From: Thermococcus litoralis DSM 5473
GTDB lineage: Archaea; Methanobacteriota_B; Thermococci; Thermococcales; Thermococcaceae
Length of the DNA: 64,000 bases
NCBI RefSeq assembly: GCF_000246985.2
Contig: NC_022084.1
Coordinates: 887,246 to 951,245, forward strand
Direction: 5' to 3'
The notes under the pieces are model-generated. The model saw only the letters and a program-made list of their open reading frames with translations, searched no databases and was not told where the DNA came from. This document shows positions 1 to 8,740 of the stretch, piece by piece. Positions within the stretch are counted from its first letter, which is position 1. Every line of letters begins with the position of its first letter. Made by a program: the position numbers and the translations under genes.

Positions 1-2
1 AA

Positions 3-953
3 ACAGTAGACAACTGGGAAAAGTTTGTGAGATTCCTACTTGATAAAAATCAGCAGGTAGTAGTCTCGGGTTCTTCCTCCAGACTTTTATCTAAGGAAAT
101 TGCAACCGAACTGAGGGGGAGAAGTATATCTCTAAAAATTTATCCCTTTTCATTCAAAGAAGTATTGAAATCACGGAATATAAGACCTGCTCCCTTTTAC
201 TCCACGTATGAAGAGGCAAAAATCAAAAAGCTGCTCAGGGAGTATCTCCTTTGGGGAGGCTATCCCGAGGTCGTGTTAGATTTTTCCCTCAGAAGGGAAA
301 TCCTCCGAGAGATAATCGACCTAACGATTTACAAAGATATCATTGAAAGATGGGGAATTGCTAATATCAGGGCATTGAAGCTCCTCTTCAGGATGCTCGC
401 ATTTTCCACCCATCTTTCAATTTCCAAAGCATATAAAAACTTGAAGGGCATTGGCATTAACGTGGGAAAGACAACGGTTGCAAACTATCTGGAATACTTG
501 GAAGATTCGCTTGTGTTCTATCCTCTCAGACCTCTGATAAAGTCATACAAACTTCAGGAGCTGTATGGATTTAAGCCCTATTTAGTGGACAATGGACTTT
601 TAACGATCCTGGGTGTTGAAGATAAGGGAAGATTGTTGGAAAACTTAGTCTTTACCGAACTTTTAAAATCAGGCTTGGAGCCGAATAGAAACATATTCTA
701 CTATAGAACAAAGAATGGAAAGGAAGCAGATTTTGTTGTACGAGAGAACGGGACAGTCAAACAAATAATTCAGGTTACTCACGAGCTTAATCACAGTAAC
801 TATGAAAGAGAAATCTCAGCTCTAATCGAAGCTTCAAAAGAGCTCAAATGTGGGAATCTGCTCCTCATAACATGGGATCAAGAGGAACTAATTAGAGAAA
901 AGGGTAAGGAAATCAGGGTTGTGCCCCTGTGGAAGTGGCTCTTATCACTCTAG
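3..953 (+). CDS. AAA ATPase with DUF4143 domain, 5'-truncated by window edge
   Basis: The reading frame is open through the left edge of the window, so this is the 3' part of a gene and the in-frame GTG at 27 is not its start. The visible protein begins just after the Walker B region, includes the sensor-like segment VVVSGSSSRLLSKEIATELR, then the conserved LRGRSISLKIYPFSFKEVL block and a C-terminal DUF4143 nuclease-like domain (FYYRTKNGKEADFVV). It closely resembles the complete ATPase at 46711-48054 over the same stretch. The family (AAA_14 plus DUF4143) is very common in Thermococcales; its role is unknown, with links to mobile or TA-like gene sets suggested for relatives. Missing here: Walker A and the promoter. 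Confidence 0.85.
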   Translation, partial: TVDNWEKFVRFLLDKNQQVVVSGSSSRLLSKEIATELRGRSISLKIYPFSFKEVLKSRNIRPAPFYSTYEEAKIKKLLREYLLWGGYPEVVLDFSLRREILREIIDLTIYKDIIERWGIANIRALKLLFRMLAFSTHLSISKAYKNLKGIGINVGKTTVANYLEYLEDSLVFYPLRPLIKSYKLQELYGFKPYLVDNGLLTILGVEDKGRLLENLVFTELLKSGLEPNRNIFYYRTKNGKEADFVVRENGTVKQIIQVTHELNHSNYEREISALIEASKELKCGNLLLITWDQEELIREKGKEIRVVPLWKWLLSL

Positions 954-956
954 ACA

Positions 957-962
957 TTTTTT
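957..962 (+). terminator. oligo-T run after the ATPase
   Basis: Six consecutive T residues begin four bases after the ATPase stop codon. In Thermococcales, oligo-T tracts without a stem can end transcription. The call rests only on position and base run. Confidence 0.35.
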
Positions 963-1061
963 CTTCTGAGGAAGTCAGAGGTTAGTCAATTTTTACCATA
1001 TTGTTCGTGATTATTCTCCTGACTTTAACCGCGATATTTTTATTGTGGAGAGACTAAAGGA

Positions 1062-2015
1062 TTATTCCTTTCCCAAAAGCTCCCTTACAGTCTTTTCAAC
1101 GGCCTCTCTGCTGTTCATCTTTGGCTTCCAGCCCCTAGCTTTTGCTTTCTCAATGCTCAGGAGCATTACCTTAACATCGCCCTTCCATCCTCTCCCACCA
1201 TCGACGCCACCAGTAAAGTAGAACTCTGGGTTTAATCCCATCTCCCTGCTCACAATCTCCGCTATTTCCTTCACGGTAATCCAGTCCTCACTTCCAACGT
1301 TGTAGACGTCGTAAGTTTTATCTTCCTTGAGGAATTCATTGAAGAGGTGCAGCATCGCCTCGACGGTGTCGCTCACGTGGAGGTAGCTCTTCCTCTGCGT
1401 CCCATCTCCAAGGATTTCCAGCCCCTTCGGGTTCTTCTTGAGCTTGTTTATGAAGTCATAGATGACCCCGTGGTTTGAGCGCTTTCCAATTATGTTGGCA
1501 AGCCTAAAAACTATAGCCTTCATGTCAAAAGTGTGAGCATAGCCAGAAATCAGGGCTTCAGCAGCTAGCTTAGCCCCACCGTAAACGCTTATCGGTTCCA
1601 TCGGGCCATAATCCTCTGGCGTTGGAATCTTTTTGGCCTCCCCGTAAACCGTTGACGATGAGGTAAAAGCGAGAAGTCTAACATTTTCATTTCTCATCGC
1701 CTCGAGGAGGTTGTATGTGATTAAGACATTGGTCTCATAGAGGAGCTCTGGACTTTGGGCTCCTATCCTCACCTCAGGGTTTGCAGCAAGGTGGAAGACT
1801 GTCTCAACTCCTTTCACGGCTTCTCTTACGACCTCTACGTCTCGCATGTCGCCCTTGATGAACTCAAACCTTTCATGACCAAGCCACTGCTCGATGTTCT
1901 TCAAATCCCCAGCGCTTAAGTCGTCGAGGACTCTAACCTCATGCCCCTCTTCCATGAGCTTATCAACCAGATGAGAGCCTATGAACCCAGCACCACCAGT
2001 TACGAGAACTTTCAT
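1062..2015 (-). CDS. NAD-dependent nucleotide-sugar epimerase/dehydratase (extended SDR)
   Basis: A 317-residue extended short-chain dehydrogenase, the usual family length. The N-terminal Rossmann signature is VTGGAGFIGSHLVD (residues 5-18), the catalytic serine region is FTSSSTVYGEAK and the active-site Tyr-Lys pair lies in SVYGGAKLAAEA. This fits an enzyme that epimerises or dehydrates a UDP- or dTDP-sugar in the cytoplasm, most simply a UDP-glucose 4-epimerase. The substrate cannot be read from sequence. A GGTGAT ribosome-binding site precedes ATG 2015. It is transcribed divergently from the nucleotidyltransferase at 2137, so both probably belong to the same glycan pathway. Confidence 0.85.
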   Translation of the reverse strand: MKVLVTGGAGFIGSHLVDKLMEEGHEVRVLDDLSAGDLKNIEQWLGHERFEFIKGDMRDVEVVREAVKGVETVFHLAANPEVRIGAQSPELLYETNVLITYNLLEAMRNENVRLLAFTSSSTVYGEAKKIPTPEDYGPMEPISVYGGAKLAAEALISGYAHTFDMKAIVFRLANIIGKRSNHGVIYDFINKLKKNPKGLEILGDGTQRKSYLHVSDTVEAMLHLFNEFLKEDKTYDVYNVGSEDWITVKEIAEIVSREMGLNPEFYFTGGVDGGRGWKGDVKVMLLSIEKAKARGWKPKMNSREAVEKTVRELLGKE

Positions 2016-2136
2016 TCTATCACCACACTAATTCCTACTGGAGAGTTCTTAAGCTTTAGGAAAAGTTTTTAGTATTTTACTGTGTAATAGTGTGCAAGAG
2101 AGCATCATAACCCGAAAGTCTACGGGGGGAGAAAAT
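2016..2136. promoter_or_regulatory. divergent promoter region, epimerase / nucleotidyltransferase
   Basis: The 121 bp between the two divergent starts contain TTTTTAGTATTTTA (about 2065-2078) as a possible TATA element for the rightward gene and GCTTAAGAAC on the other strand for the leftward gene. GGGGGGA at 2124-2130 is the ribosome-binding site that selects ATG 2137 over the upstream in-frame start at 2092. Confidence 0.4.
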
Positions 2137-3132
2137 ATGAAGGTTCTAATCATGGCCGGCGGGTATGCAACAAGGTTGTGGCCGATAACAAAGGGGAAGC
2201 CCAAACCTCTCTTACCTGTTGGGAATAGGTATATCATTGATTACATTCTTGAGAAAACCAAGGAACTTGGTTTAGAGGTTTACGTGTCAACAAACAAGTT
2301 CTTTGAGAGGCACTTCAAGAAGTGGGCGGAAGAAAACAACGTCGAGCTCATCGTCGAGGAAACACTTAGTGAAGAGGAAAAGCTGGGGACCATTGGGGCA
2401 ATTAGATACGCTATCTCTAAACTCGGCCTCGATGATTACCTAATAGTTGCCGGTGATAACCTCTTCTCCTTCTCCCTAGATGAGTTTTTGAAGCGCTATA
2501 ATGGAAAGCCGCTCATAGCCGTTTACGACGTTGGTGACTTCGAGCTTGCAAAAAGGTACGGAGTTGTTGTTCTTGAAGGAGATAGGGTGGTTGATTTCCA
2601 AGAGAAACCTCTGCAACCAAAGTCGACCCTGATAAGCACTGGTGTCTATGCACTCCCGAAGGAGATCATTGGGATGGTTGATGAATACCTTAAAGATGGC
2701 AACAGAGATTCTCCGGGTTATTTCATAGAGTGGCTGCTTAGGAAAGGGGTTGAGGTCTACGCTTACAAGTTCGATGACTACTGGTATGACATAGGCTCCG
2801 CGGACAGCTATCTTGAGGCAATGAAGACGCTTTTGAAGGAGAGCCAGATTGAGGAGATTCAAATAAGCCCCTATTCAAAGATCATTCCTCCGGTGGTCAT
2901 AAAGAGGGGTGCAAAGATTTTGGGCAGGTCGATAGTTGGGCCCTACACTTACATAGGCGAGAACTGCATCATAGAGAACTCAGATGTGAGCGACTCGATA
3001 GTCTTTGACAACACTATTATAAGGAGCTCCACGATATGGCGTTCCATAATCGATGAGAAGTGCGAGATAAGAAACCTCGAGCTCAAGAAAAGTTTGGTTG
3101 GTGGACATGCAAAAATACAGAGAGGGGATTAG
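2137..3132 (+). CDS. sugar-phosphate nucleotidyltransferase with C-terminal left-handed beta-helix
   Basis: Predicted cytoplasmic NDP-sugar pyrophosphorylase that makes a nucleotide sugar from NTP and a sugar 1-phosphate. The nucleotide-binding signature is MKVLIMAGGYATRLWPITKG followed by KPKPLLPVGN at the extreme N terminus. FQEKP near residue 160 is the second substrate-binding motif. The last 80 or so residues show hexapeptide-like repeats (IGPYTYIGENCIIENSDV style). About 331 residues with the ATG at 2137; the in-frame start at 2092 is rejected because a GGGGGGA site lies 7 nt before 2137. The sugar is not determinable; glucose or mannose 1-phosphate are the usual choices. Confidence 0.85.
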   Translation: MKVLIMAGGYATRLWPITKGKPKPLLPVGNRYIIDYILEKTKELGLEVYVSTNKFFERHFKKWAEENNVELIVEETLSEEEKLGTIGAIRYAISKLGLDDYLIVAGDNLFSFSLDEFLKRYNGKPLIAVYDVGDFELAKRYGVVVLEGDRVVDFQEKPLQPKSTLISTGVYALPKEIIGMVDEYLKDGNRDSPGYFIEWLLRKGVEVYAYKFDDYWYDIGSADSYLEAMKTLLKESQIEEIQISPYSKIIPPVVIKRGAKILGRSIVGPYTYIGENCIIENSDVSDSIVFDNTIIRSSTIWRSIIDEKCEIRNLELKKSLVGGHAKIQRGD

Positions 3133-3166
3133 GTTTTTAATTTCTCTCTTCTATTGAGAAGTTGTC

Positions 3167-4417
3167 ATGACTGAGAGTTTAAAATTGAAGTTGCTTAAAA
3201 ACGCGGGCTGGCTCTTTAGTGCTGAAGTTATTTCGAAGCTCCTAGCTTATGGTGTGATAGTTATTTTGAGCAGAACTCTCGGCCCAGAAGGGCTTGGTCA
3301 GTACTCGTTCATATTTTACTATGTGGGACTTTTGGGGATTTTTTCGGACTTGGGAGTCAGCTACTATCTTATGCGGGAGGTTGCGAGGGATAGAAGCAAG
3401 GCTGATAAGCTTCTTCCAGATGTGTTGGGGCTTAAGATTGTGCTTGCGTTGGTTAATTTTGTTGTTATAGTTGTTTTAACTCTCTTCCTCCCAAAACCAA
3501 GGTGGATTAAAGCCCTTATACTACTGGTCGGGGCTGAGGCTGTGCTTACTTGGGTCTCCTATGTGTTTGTAAACCTTATGTATGCTCATGAAGTGACAAA
3601 GTATGAGGCCATAGCAAGAACAGTCGAGAGGCTTTGGGCGTTTTTTGTTGGAGGGGCCGTTCTTTACTTGTACAGATCTCTCTCACCTTTTATACTTGCA
3701 CTTCTCATTGGCTACATAATTAGAGAGCTCTTAAGGATGAAATGGGGAGTTAGATATGTCAAAAACATCAACATTTGGTTTAATCCCCAGATATGGCTCT
3801 CTATCTTGAAAAAATCGTACCCTTTCTGGCTAATTGGGCTTTTCACGCTTATCTATTACCGTACGGACATGGTGATGCTGAGCTTAATGAGGGGGGATTA
3901 CGAGACCGGAATCTATAGAGCGGCATATACCTTGATTGAAGTTTCCCTATTTGTCCCAAGTATTGTTGTCTCAACAACGATGCCCTCAATAGCGAGGCTG
4001 TGGGAGCAAGATATGAAAACGCTGAGTGCTCTCTTTAAGAGGAGCCTTCAAATGCTGACGGTGGTGGGTGTTTTTGGCTTATCAGGGTATTTTGTCTTTG
4101 CTCGCTTGGGTATCATTATTGTGTTTGGTGAGGATTTCCTAGCGAGTGTTCCAGTGCTTAGAATTCTCTCTTTTGCTATACCTTTTATGTTTTTGAATTC
4201 TCTTTTTGGGAGTTTTTTAAATGCAACTGGAAAAGAGTTGATTTTTACCAAAATAACAGGGGTAACGGCTTTATTAAACGTTCTGCTCAATTATATCCTT
4301 ATTTTGAATTATGGAGCAGAAGGCGCAGCGATAGCAACATTATGCACACAAGGACTCGCACTTATTCTCTCAGCTCTGTCTGTAAAAAATACTTTTAAAC
4401 AAACAACGTTCAAATAA
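3167..4417 (+). CDS. Wzx-like polysaccharide/lipid-linked oligosaccharide flippase
   Basis: A 416-residue integral membrane protein of the MATE/MOP flippase superfamily. It starts with a short cytoplasmic segment followed by AGWLFSAEVISKLLAYGVIV and the family motif SRTLGPEGLGQYSFI, then about 12-14 hydrophobic segments. Relatives move lipid-linked glycans across the membrane. It lies 34 bp after the nucleotidyltransferase and 15 bp before the sugar dehydrogenase, probably co-transcribed. It is one of four flippase-like genes in the window (also 22309, 22589 and 51690), so several glycans may be exported. Confidence 0.85.
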   Translation: MTESLKLKLLKNAGWLFSAEVISKLLAYGVIVILSRTLGPEGLGQYSFIFYYVGLLGIFSDLGVSYYLMREVARDRSKADKLLPDVLGLKIVLALVNFVVIVVLTLFLPKPRWIKALILLVGAEAVLTWVSYVFVNLMYAHEVTKYEAIARTVERLWAFFVGGAVLYLYRSLSPFILALLIGYIIRELLRMKWGVRYVKNINIWFNPQIWLSILKKSYPFWLIGLFTLIYYRTDMVMLSLMRGDYETGIYRAAYTLIEVSLFVPSIVVSTTMPSIARLWEQDMKTLSALFKRSLQMLTVVGVFGLSGYFVFARLGIIIVFGEDFLASVPVLRILSFAIPFMFLNSLFGSFLNATGKELIFTKITGVTALLNVLLNYILILNYGAEGAAIATLCTQGLALILSALSVKNTFKQTTFK

Positions 4418-4432
4418 ATGGGGTGATTCAAA

Positions 4433-5716
4433 ATGAGGGTTTCCGTTATTGGTTCTGGTTATGTTGGTCTTGTTACTGGAATGGGCTTTGTCAAGATTGG
4501 GAATAAAGTCGTTTTCGTTGACGTGGATGAAAGAAAAATCCAAATGATCAACAATGCCAAGCCTCCAATTTACGAGGAGGGCCTCGAAGAATTAATGAAA
4601 AAATTCAAGGACAAATACTATGCAACCAAAAACTACAGAGAAGCAATCCTAAACTCTGATGCCACGTTTATCTGTGTAGGTACTCCATCAAGAGAAGACG
4701 GATCAATTGACTTAACTTATATTAAAGAAGCTTCAAAAGAAATTGGTAAAGCTTTGAAAGAGAAGGAGGATTACCATGTTGTTATAGTTAAAAGCACTGT
4801 CCTCCCAGAAACCACCGAAAAAGTCGTAAAACCAAACATCGAAAAGTACTCAGGAAAAAAAGCCTTTGAAGACTTCGGCCTTGCAATGAACCCAGAGTTT
4901 TTAAGAGAAGGAGTAGCATTAAGAGACTTCCTGAACCCTGATAGGATAGTCATTGGAGTTAAGGATGAGAAAACCAAAGAAGTTTTGGAGAAGCTTTACG
5001 AGCCAATTGACGCGCCAAAACTTATTGTTGACATTAAGACTGCTGAAATGATCAAATACGCCTCAAACGCTTTCCTAGCAACAAAAATCAGCTTTGCCAA
5101 CGAAATAGGAAACATTTGTAAAAAACTTGGAATAGATTCTTGGAAAGTTTTTGAAGGAGTTGGCCTGGATCATAGGATAAGCCCCTACTTCTTCAGGACT
5201 GGGATTGGCTGGGGTGGCTCATGCTTTCCAAAAGACGTCAGAGCCTTAATTAGGAAGGCGGAAGAACTGGGAGAGGATCCAATAATTCTCAAGGCTGTCA
5301 TGGAAGTTAATGAAAGACAACCCCTAAAGATGATTGAGCTCTTGAAGAAGCACGTTCCAGAGTTAAAAGGAAAAACTGTCGGAGTGCTCGGCTTAGCATT
5401 CAAGCCAAACACTGATGATGTAAGAGAAACTAGGGCTTACATTATAATTAAGAAACTCTTGGAAGAAGGAGCACACGTTATAGCCTATGATCCAAAGGCC
5501 ATGGAGAATTTCAAGCGCTTTTATCCGGATGTGGGAGAGAAGATAGAGTACGCTGGTTCAGCTGAAGAAGTTCTTGAAAAGTCTGGTGTTATTTTGATAG
5601 TTACAGAGTGGGACGAGTTCGAAAAGCTAGATTATTCTGGAAAAATTGTTATTGATGGAAGGAGAATTTGGGCTGCCGAGAAAACTGCAAGAATTTATGA
5701 GGGGGTATGCTGGTGA
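4433..5716 (+). CDS. ugd: UDP-sugar 6-dehydrogenase (UDP-glucose/UDP-GlcNAc type)
   Basis: A 427-residue NAD-dependent dehydrogenase that oxidises C6 of a UDP-hexose twice to the uronic acid. The Rossmann motif is VIGSGYVGLVTG (residues 5-16); the catalytic cysteine is in GWGGSCFPKD near residue 260; the C-terminal UDP-binding domain includes GLAFKPNTDDVRE. Its stop overlaps the GalU start by 10 nt, and the UXS-like enzyme follows, so UDP-glucose to UDP-glucuronate is the likely reaction. A WbpA-like role on UDP-GlcNAc cannot be excluded, because WbpB/D/E-like genes lie 10-13 kb downstream and no separate WbpA is present. Confidence 0.9.
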   Translation: MRVSVIGSGYVGLVTGMGFVKIGNKVVFVDVDERKIQMINNAKPPIYEEGLEELMKKFKDKYYATKNYREAILNSDATFICVGTPSREDGSIDLTYIKEASKEIGKALKEKEDYHVVIVKSTVLPETTEKVVKPNIEKYSGKKAFEDFGLAMNPEFLREGVALRDFLNPDRIVIGVKDEKTKEVLEKLYEPIDAPKLIVDIKTAEMIKYASNAFLATKISFANEIGNICKKLGIDSWKVFEGVGLDHRISPYFFRTGIGWGGSCFPKDVRALIRKAEELGEDPIILKAVMEVNERQPLKMIELLKKHVPELKGKTVGVLGLAFKPNTDDVRETRAYIIIKKLLEEGAHVIAYDPKAMENFKRFYPDVGEKIEYAGSAEEVLEKSGVILIVTEWDEFEKLDYSGKIVIDGRRIWAAEKTARIYEGVCW

Positions 5717-6558
5717 GGGTAAGGAAAGCAGTCATTCCAGCCGCAGGTCTTGGGACAAGAATGTTACCACTGACTAAAGCACAACCAAAAGAAATGCTTC
5801 CAGTAGTAAGAAAGCCAACTATTCAATATGTTGTTGAAGAGGCTTATGAGGCTGGGATACGAGAAGTTTTGATAATAACGGGAAAACACAAAAGAGCAAT
5901 CGAAGATCACTTCGATAGATATGGCCATGACGTGAAAAATCCACATCTTGACAAATTGGATGAAATTCTTGATGATATAAATATTTATTATGCTAGACAG
6001 AGAGTACAAAGGGGATTAGGAGATGCTATCAAATATGCGGAAGCATTTGTTAGCGATGAACCCTTCGCTCTCCTTCTGGGGGATACCATTACAGTTCCCT
6101 CATGCACAGCTGAACTCATAAAAGCCTATGAAAACATCAATGCGCCTTTAATAGCCGTTGAAGAAGTGCCCTGGGAGAATGTTTCGCTCTATGGAATCGT
6201 GAGTAGGGCAGAGGATGGGGAAATATTCAAGATAAAGCATCTCGTGGAAAAGCCGGATGCAAAAAGTGCTCCCTCGAACCTCGCCATATTGGGGCGGTAT
6301 ATCTTAACTCCCCAAATTTTTGAGTATCTTGAGATAGTTAAGCCAGATAGAAAAGGAGAAATTCAGTTGACAGATGCGCTCGAGCTCATGATTGAAGATG
6401 GAATTGACATTTATGGGTATATGTTTGAGGGCAGGCGTTATGACATTGGCAACATTTTTGACTGGCTACGGGCAAATATCGAGTTGGGATTAGAGGATGA
6501 AGAAATCGGGGAAAAGCTAAGAGAACTTATGAAATCTTTATTGGGGGAAAGAATATGA
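5707..6558 (+). CDS. galU: UTP-glucose-1-phosphate uridylyltransferase
   Basis: A 283-residue GalU-type enzyme making UDP-glucose from UTP and glucose 1-phosphate. The nucleotide-binding motif is PAAGLGTRMLPLTKAQPKEM, with VVRKPTIQYVVEEA following, LLGDTI in the metal site region and HLVEKP in the sugar-binding half. Length and motif order match bacterial and archaeal GalU. The chosen ATG at 5707 overlaps the preceding gene; GTG 5713 is an alternative. It feeds the neighbouring 6-dehydrogenase directly. It overlaps the next gene by 4 nt, indicating one operon. Confidence 0.92.
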   Translation: MLVRVRKAVIPAAGLGTRMLPLTKAQPKEMLPVVRKPTIQYVVEEAYEAGIREVLIITGKHKRAIEDHFDRYGHDVKNPHLDKLDEILDDINIYYARQRVQRGLGDAIKYAEAFVSDEPFALLLGDTITVPSCTAELIKAYENINAPLIAVEEVPWENVSLYGIVSRAEDGEIFKIKHLVEKPDAKSAPSNLAILGRYILTPQIFEYLEIVKPDRKGEIQLTDALELMIEDGIDIYGYMFEGRRYDIGNIFDWLRANIELGLEDEEIGEKLRELMKSLLGERI

Positions 6559-7565
6559 TGGACTTGATAAGGTCAGATGTAAGAGACATTGTAAGAGCAT
6601 TAGATAGGGCTGATTTTAAGGGTAAGATTGCCCTAGTTACTGGTGGTGCTGGGTTTTTGGGTTCTTGGCTTTGCGATGTTTTAATTGAGCTTGGGGCAAG
6701 AGTTTATTGTGTTGATAACTTTGCAAGTGGTCGTTGGGAAAACATCTCTCATCTAGCTAGTGAGGAGAATTTCGTATTTATAGAGCACGATGTTTCGAAA
6801 CCCTTGGAGATTAAGGAAAAGTTAGATTATATTTTTCACTTCGCCTCAAGGGCATCACCCTTTGAGTTTGAGCACTATCCCCTAGAGATAATAGACGCAA
6901 ACACCCTTGGGACCAGGAACATGCTCGAGTTAGCTAGGAAAAACGATGCCCGCTTTATCTTTGCCTCAACGAGCGAAATTTATGGTCAGCCTGATGTTGT
7001 TCCAACTCCTGAAACATACTGGGGTTACGTGAACCCAATTGGCATTAGGAGTTGCTACGATGAGTCGAAGAGGCTCGGAGAAACCATCACTATGGCGTAT
7101 CATAGACAATATGGAGTTGACGTTAGAATAGTTAGAATATTCAACACTTATGGGCCGAGAATGAGGGCTGATGGAGTTTATGGTAGGGTAGTCCCAAGGT
7201 TTATAAGCCAAGCCTTAAATAGGGAGCCAATTACGGTTTTTGGAGATGGAAGCCAGACGAGAAGCTTCTGCTATGTTACTGATCTTATAACGGGAGTGTT
7301 GAAGTTTGCCGTTTTGGAGAATGGTAATGGGGAAGTTGTGAATTTAGGGAATCCTAGGGAGGTTAGTATTCTTGAGCTTGCTCATATTATAAAGAAGCTT
7401 ACTAATTCTGATTCGCCGATAGAATTCCACCCACTGCCACCGGATGATCCCCCAAGAAGATGCCCAGATATTAGCAAAGCACAAAAACTGCTAAACTGGA
7501 AACCAAAGGTCGAACTCGAAGAAGGGCTCAAAAAGACAATAGAGTGGTATAAGGGGGAAATTTAG
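6555..7565 (+). CDS. UDP-glucuronate decarboxylase-like SDR (UDP-xylose synthase type)
   Basis: A 336-residue extended SDR. After a 24-residue leader comes VTGGAGFLGSWLCDVL, then FASTSEIYGQP, the active-site block NPIGIRSCYDESKRLGET and IFNTYGPRM, followed by GDGSQTRSFCYVTDLI. The combination of an R-(A/S)-CYDE-x-KR active site with NTYGPRM is typical of UDP-xylose synthase, which decarboxylates UDP-glucuronate in an NAD-dependent cycle. Adjacent GalU and UDP-sugar dehydrogenase genes would supply the substrate. A related UDP-sugar epimerase activity is the main alternative. MM at the start: ATG 6555 overlaps the galU stop; ATG 6558 is equally possible. Confidence 0.82.
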   Translation: MMDLIRSDVRDIVRALDRADFKGKIALVTGGAGFLGSWLCDVLIELGARVYCVDNFASGRWENISHLASEENFVFIEHDVSKPLEIKEKLDYIFHFASRASPFEFEHYPLEIIDANTLGTRNMLELARKNDARFIFASTSEIYGQPDVVPTPETYWGYVNPIGIRSCYDESKRLGETITMAYHRQYGVDVRIVRIFNTYGPRMRADGVYGRVVPRFISQALNREPITVFGDGSQTRSFCYVTDLITGVLKFAVLENGNGEVVNLGNPREVSILELAHIIKKLTNSDSPIEFHPLPPDDPPRRCPDISKAQKLLNWKPKVELEEGLKKTIEWYKGEI

Positions 7566-8717
7566 TTGTCTGAAGTTATTTATACAATAGGAACGGTTCT
7601 TTTCGGAGGAGGGATAGGGGATACCGCATACTATGAAGTGGAAGGATTGTATCGAAATGGAGCCTTAAGGTATGCAATAGCTTATGATTATAAGCAGAAT
7701 AAGGTTCCAAGCTCGAAAATCAAAAGACTAAAATACTTAAAGTATCTAGACATGCCTCTTGGTTTTACAAGAGCAAGAATATTTCCAGTATTGCCTCAGT
7801 ATGAGGTTATGAATAATTTGTTTGACAGTATTGCATCCCGCTATGTAGATGGGGCTGAAGTGTTTTACGGATGGATGAATATGAGTCTAAATCAAATTAA
7901 AAGAGCTAAAAAGTTAGGGATTAAGACAATTGTGGAGTGTGCTTCTTCCTATCCTCTCTATCAGCTAAAGATATTGGAGGAGGAGTATCGAAAATGGAAC
8001 ATTCCCTTTAAGATTAGAAGCCAAAAAATTTATCTGAAAGCCCTAAAAGAAATCAAAGAGGCGGATTTTATAAAAATCCCTTCGGATTTTGTTCAAGAGA
8101 CTTTCATAAAGAACGGGATCCCAGAAGAGAAGCTTATTAAGATACCTTTTGGTGTGGATTTAGAAAAGTTTCAACCTAAAGATAATTATAACAATGAGAT
8201 TTTTAGAGCAGTATTCGTTGGCACTGTTAGCATAAGAAAAGGTGTTCCTTATCTTTTAAAAGCTTGGAGTGAGCTTAATTTAAAAGATGCTCAACTATAT
8301 GTAGTTGGAGCGATTTCTCCAGATGTTAAAATGATTATTGCGAAGTACAGCAAACTCAAAAGTATTATATTTACTGGTAGGGTTAAGGATATTGTCCCCA
8401 TACTTAGAGAGTCTGATGTGTTTGTATTCCCATCTATCGAGGAAGGATCTGCATTAGTGACTTACGAAGCTATGGCTTCTGGGTTGCCAAGCGTAGTTAC
8501 ATATAATAGTGGTTCAATAGTACGAGATGAAAAGGATGGATTTGTGATACCGATTAGAGATGTCAAAAGCCTAAAAGACAGAATTCAATATTTCTATGAT
8601 AACCCGTCTGAGGTCAAGAGAATGGGAAAAAACGCCAGAAAACATGTGGAAGAGTATACTTGGTACAATTATGGGGAGAATTTATATAATGAACTTAAAA
8701 GGTTTGGCCTGCTCTAA
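7566..8717 (+). CDS. GT4-family glycosyltransferase, TTG start
   Basis: A 383-residue GT-B glycosyltransferase. The C-terminal Rossmann half shows KIPFGVDLEKF, AVFVGTVSIRKGVPYLL and the donor-binding E-x7-E motif EEGSALVTYEAMASG. The N-terminal acceptor half is less conserved. Start choice: TTG 7566 directly abuts the TAG of the preceding gene and has a GGGGG ribosome-binding site 8 nt upstream (about 7553-7557), so a TTG start is preferred. Probable cytoplasmic-face sugar transfer to a lipid-linked intermediate; donor unknown, with the locally made UDP-sugars obvious candidates. Confidence 0.83.
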   Translation: MSEVIYTIGTVLFGGGIGDTAYYEVEGLYRNGALRYAIAYDYKQNKVPSSKIKRLKYLKYLDMPLGFTRARIFPVLPQYEVMNNLFDSIASRYVDGAEVFYGWMNMSLNQIKRAKKLGIKTIVECASSYPLYQLKILEEEYRKWNIPFKIRSQKIYLKALKEIKEADFIKIPSDFVQETFIKNGIPEEKLIKIPFGVDLEKFQPKDNYNNEIFRAVFVGTVSIRKGVPYLLKAWSELNLKDAQLYVVGAISPDVKMIIAKYSKLKSIIFTGRVKDIVPILRESDVFVFPSIEEGSALVTYEAMASGLPSVVTYNSGSIVRDEKDGFVIPIRDVKSLKDRIQYFYDNPSEVKRMGKNARKHVEEYTWYNYGENLYNELKRFGLL

Positions 8718-8740
8718 ATAATCTATTACGGGGGGTTTAG

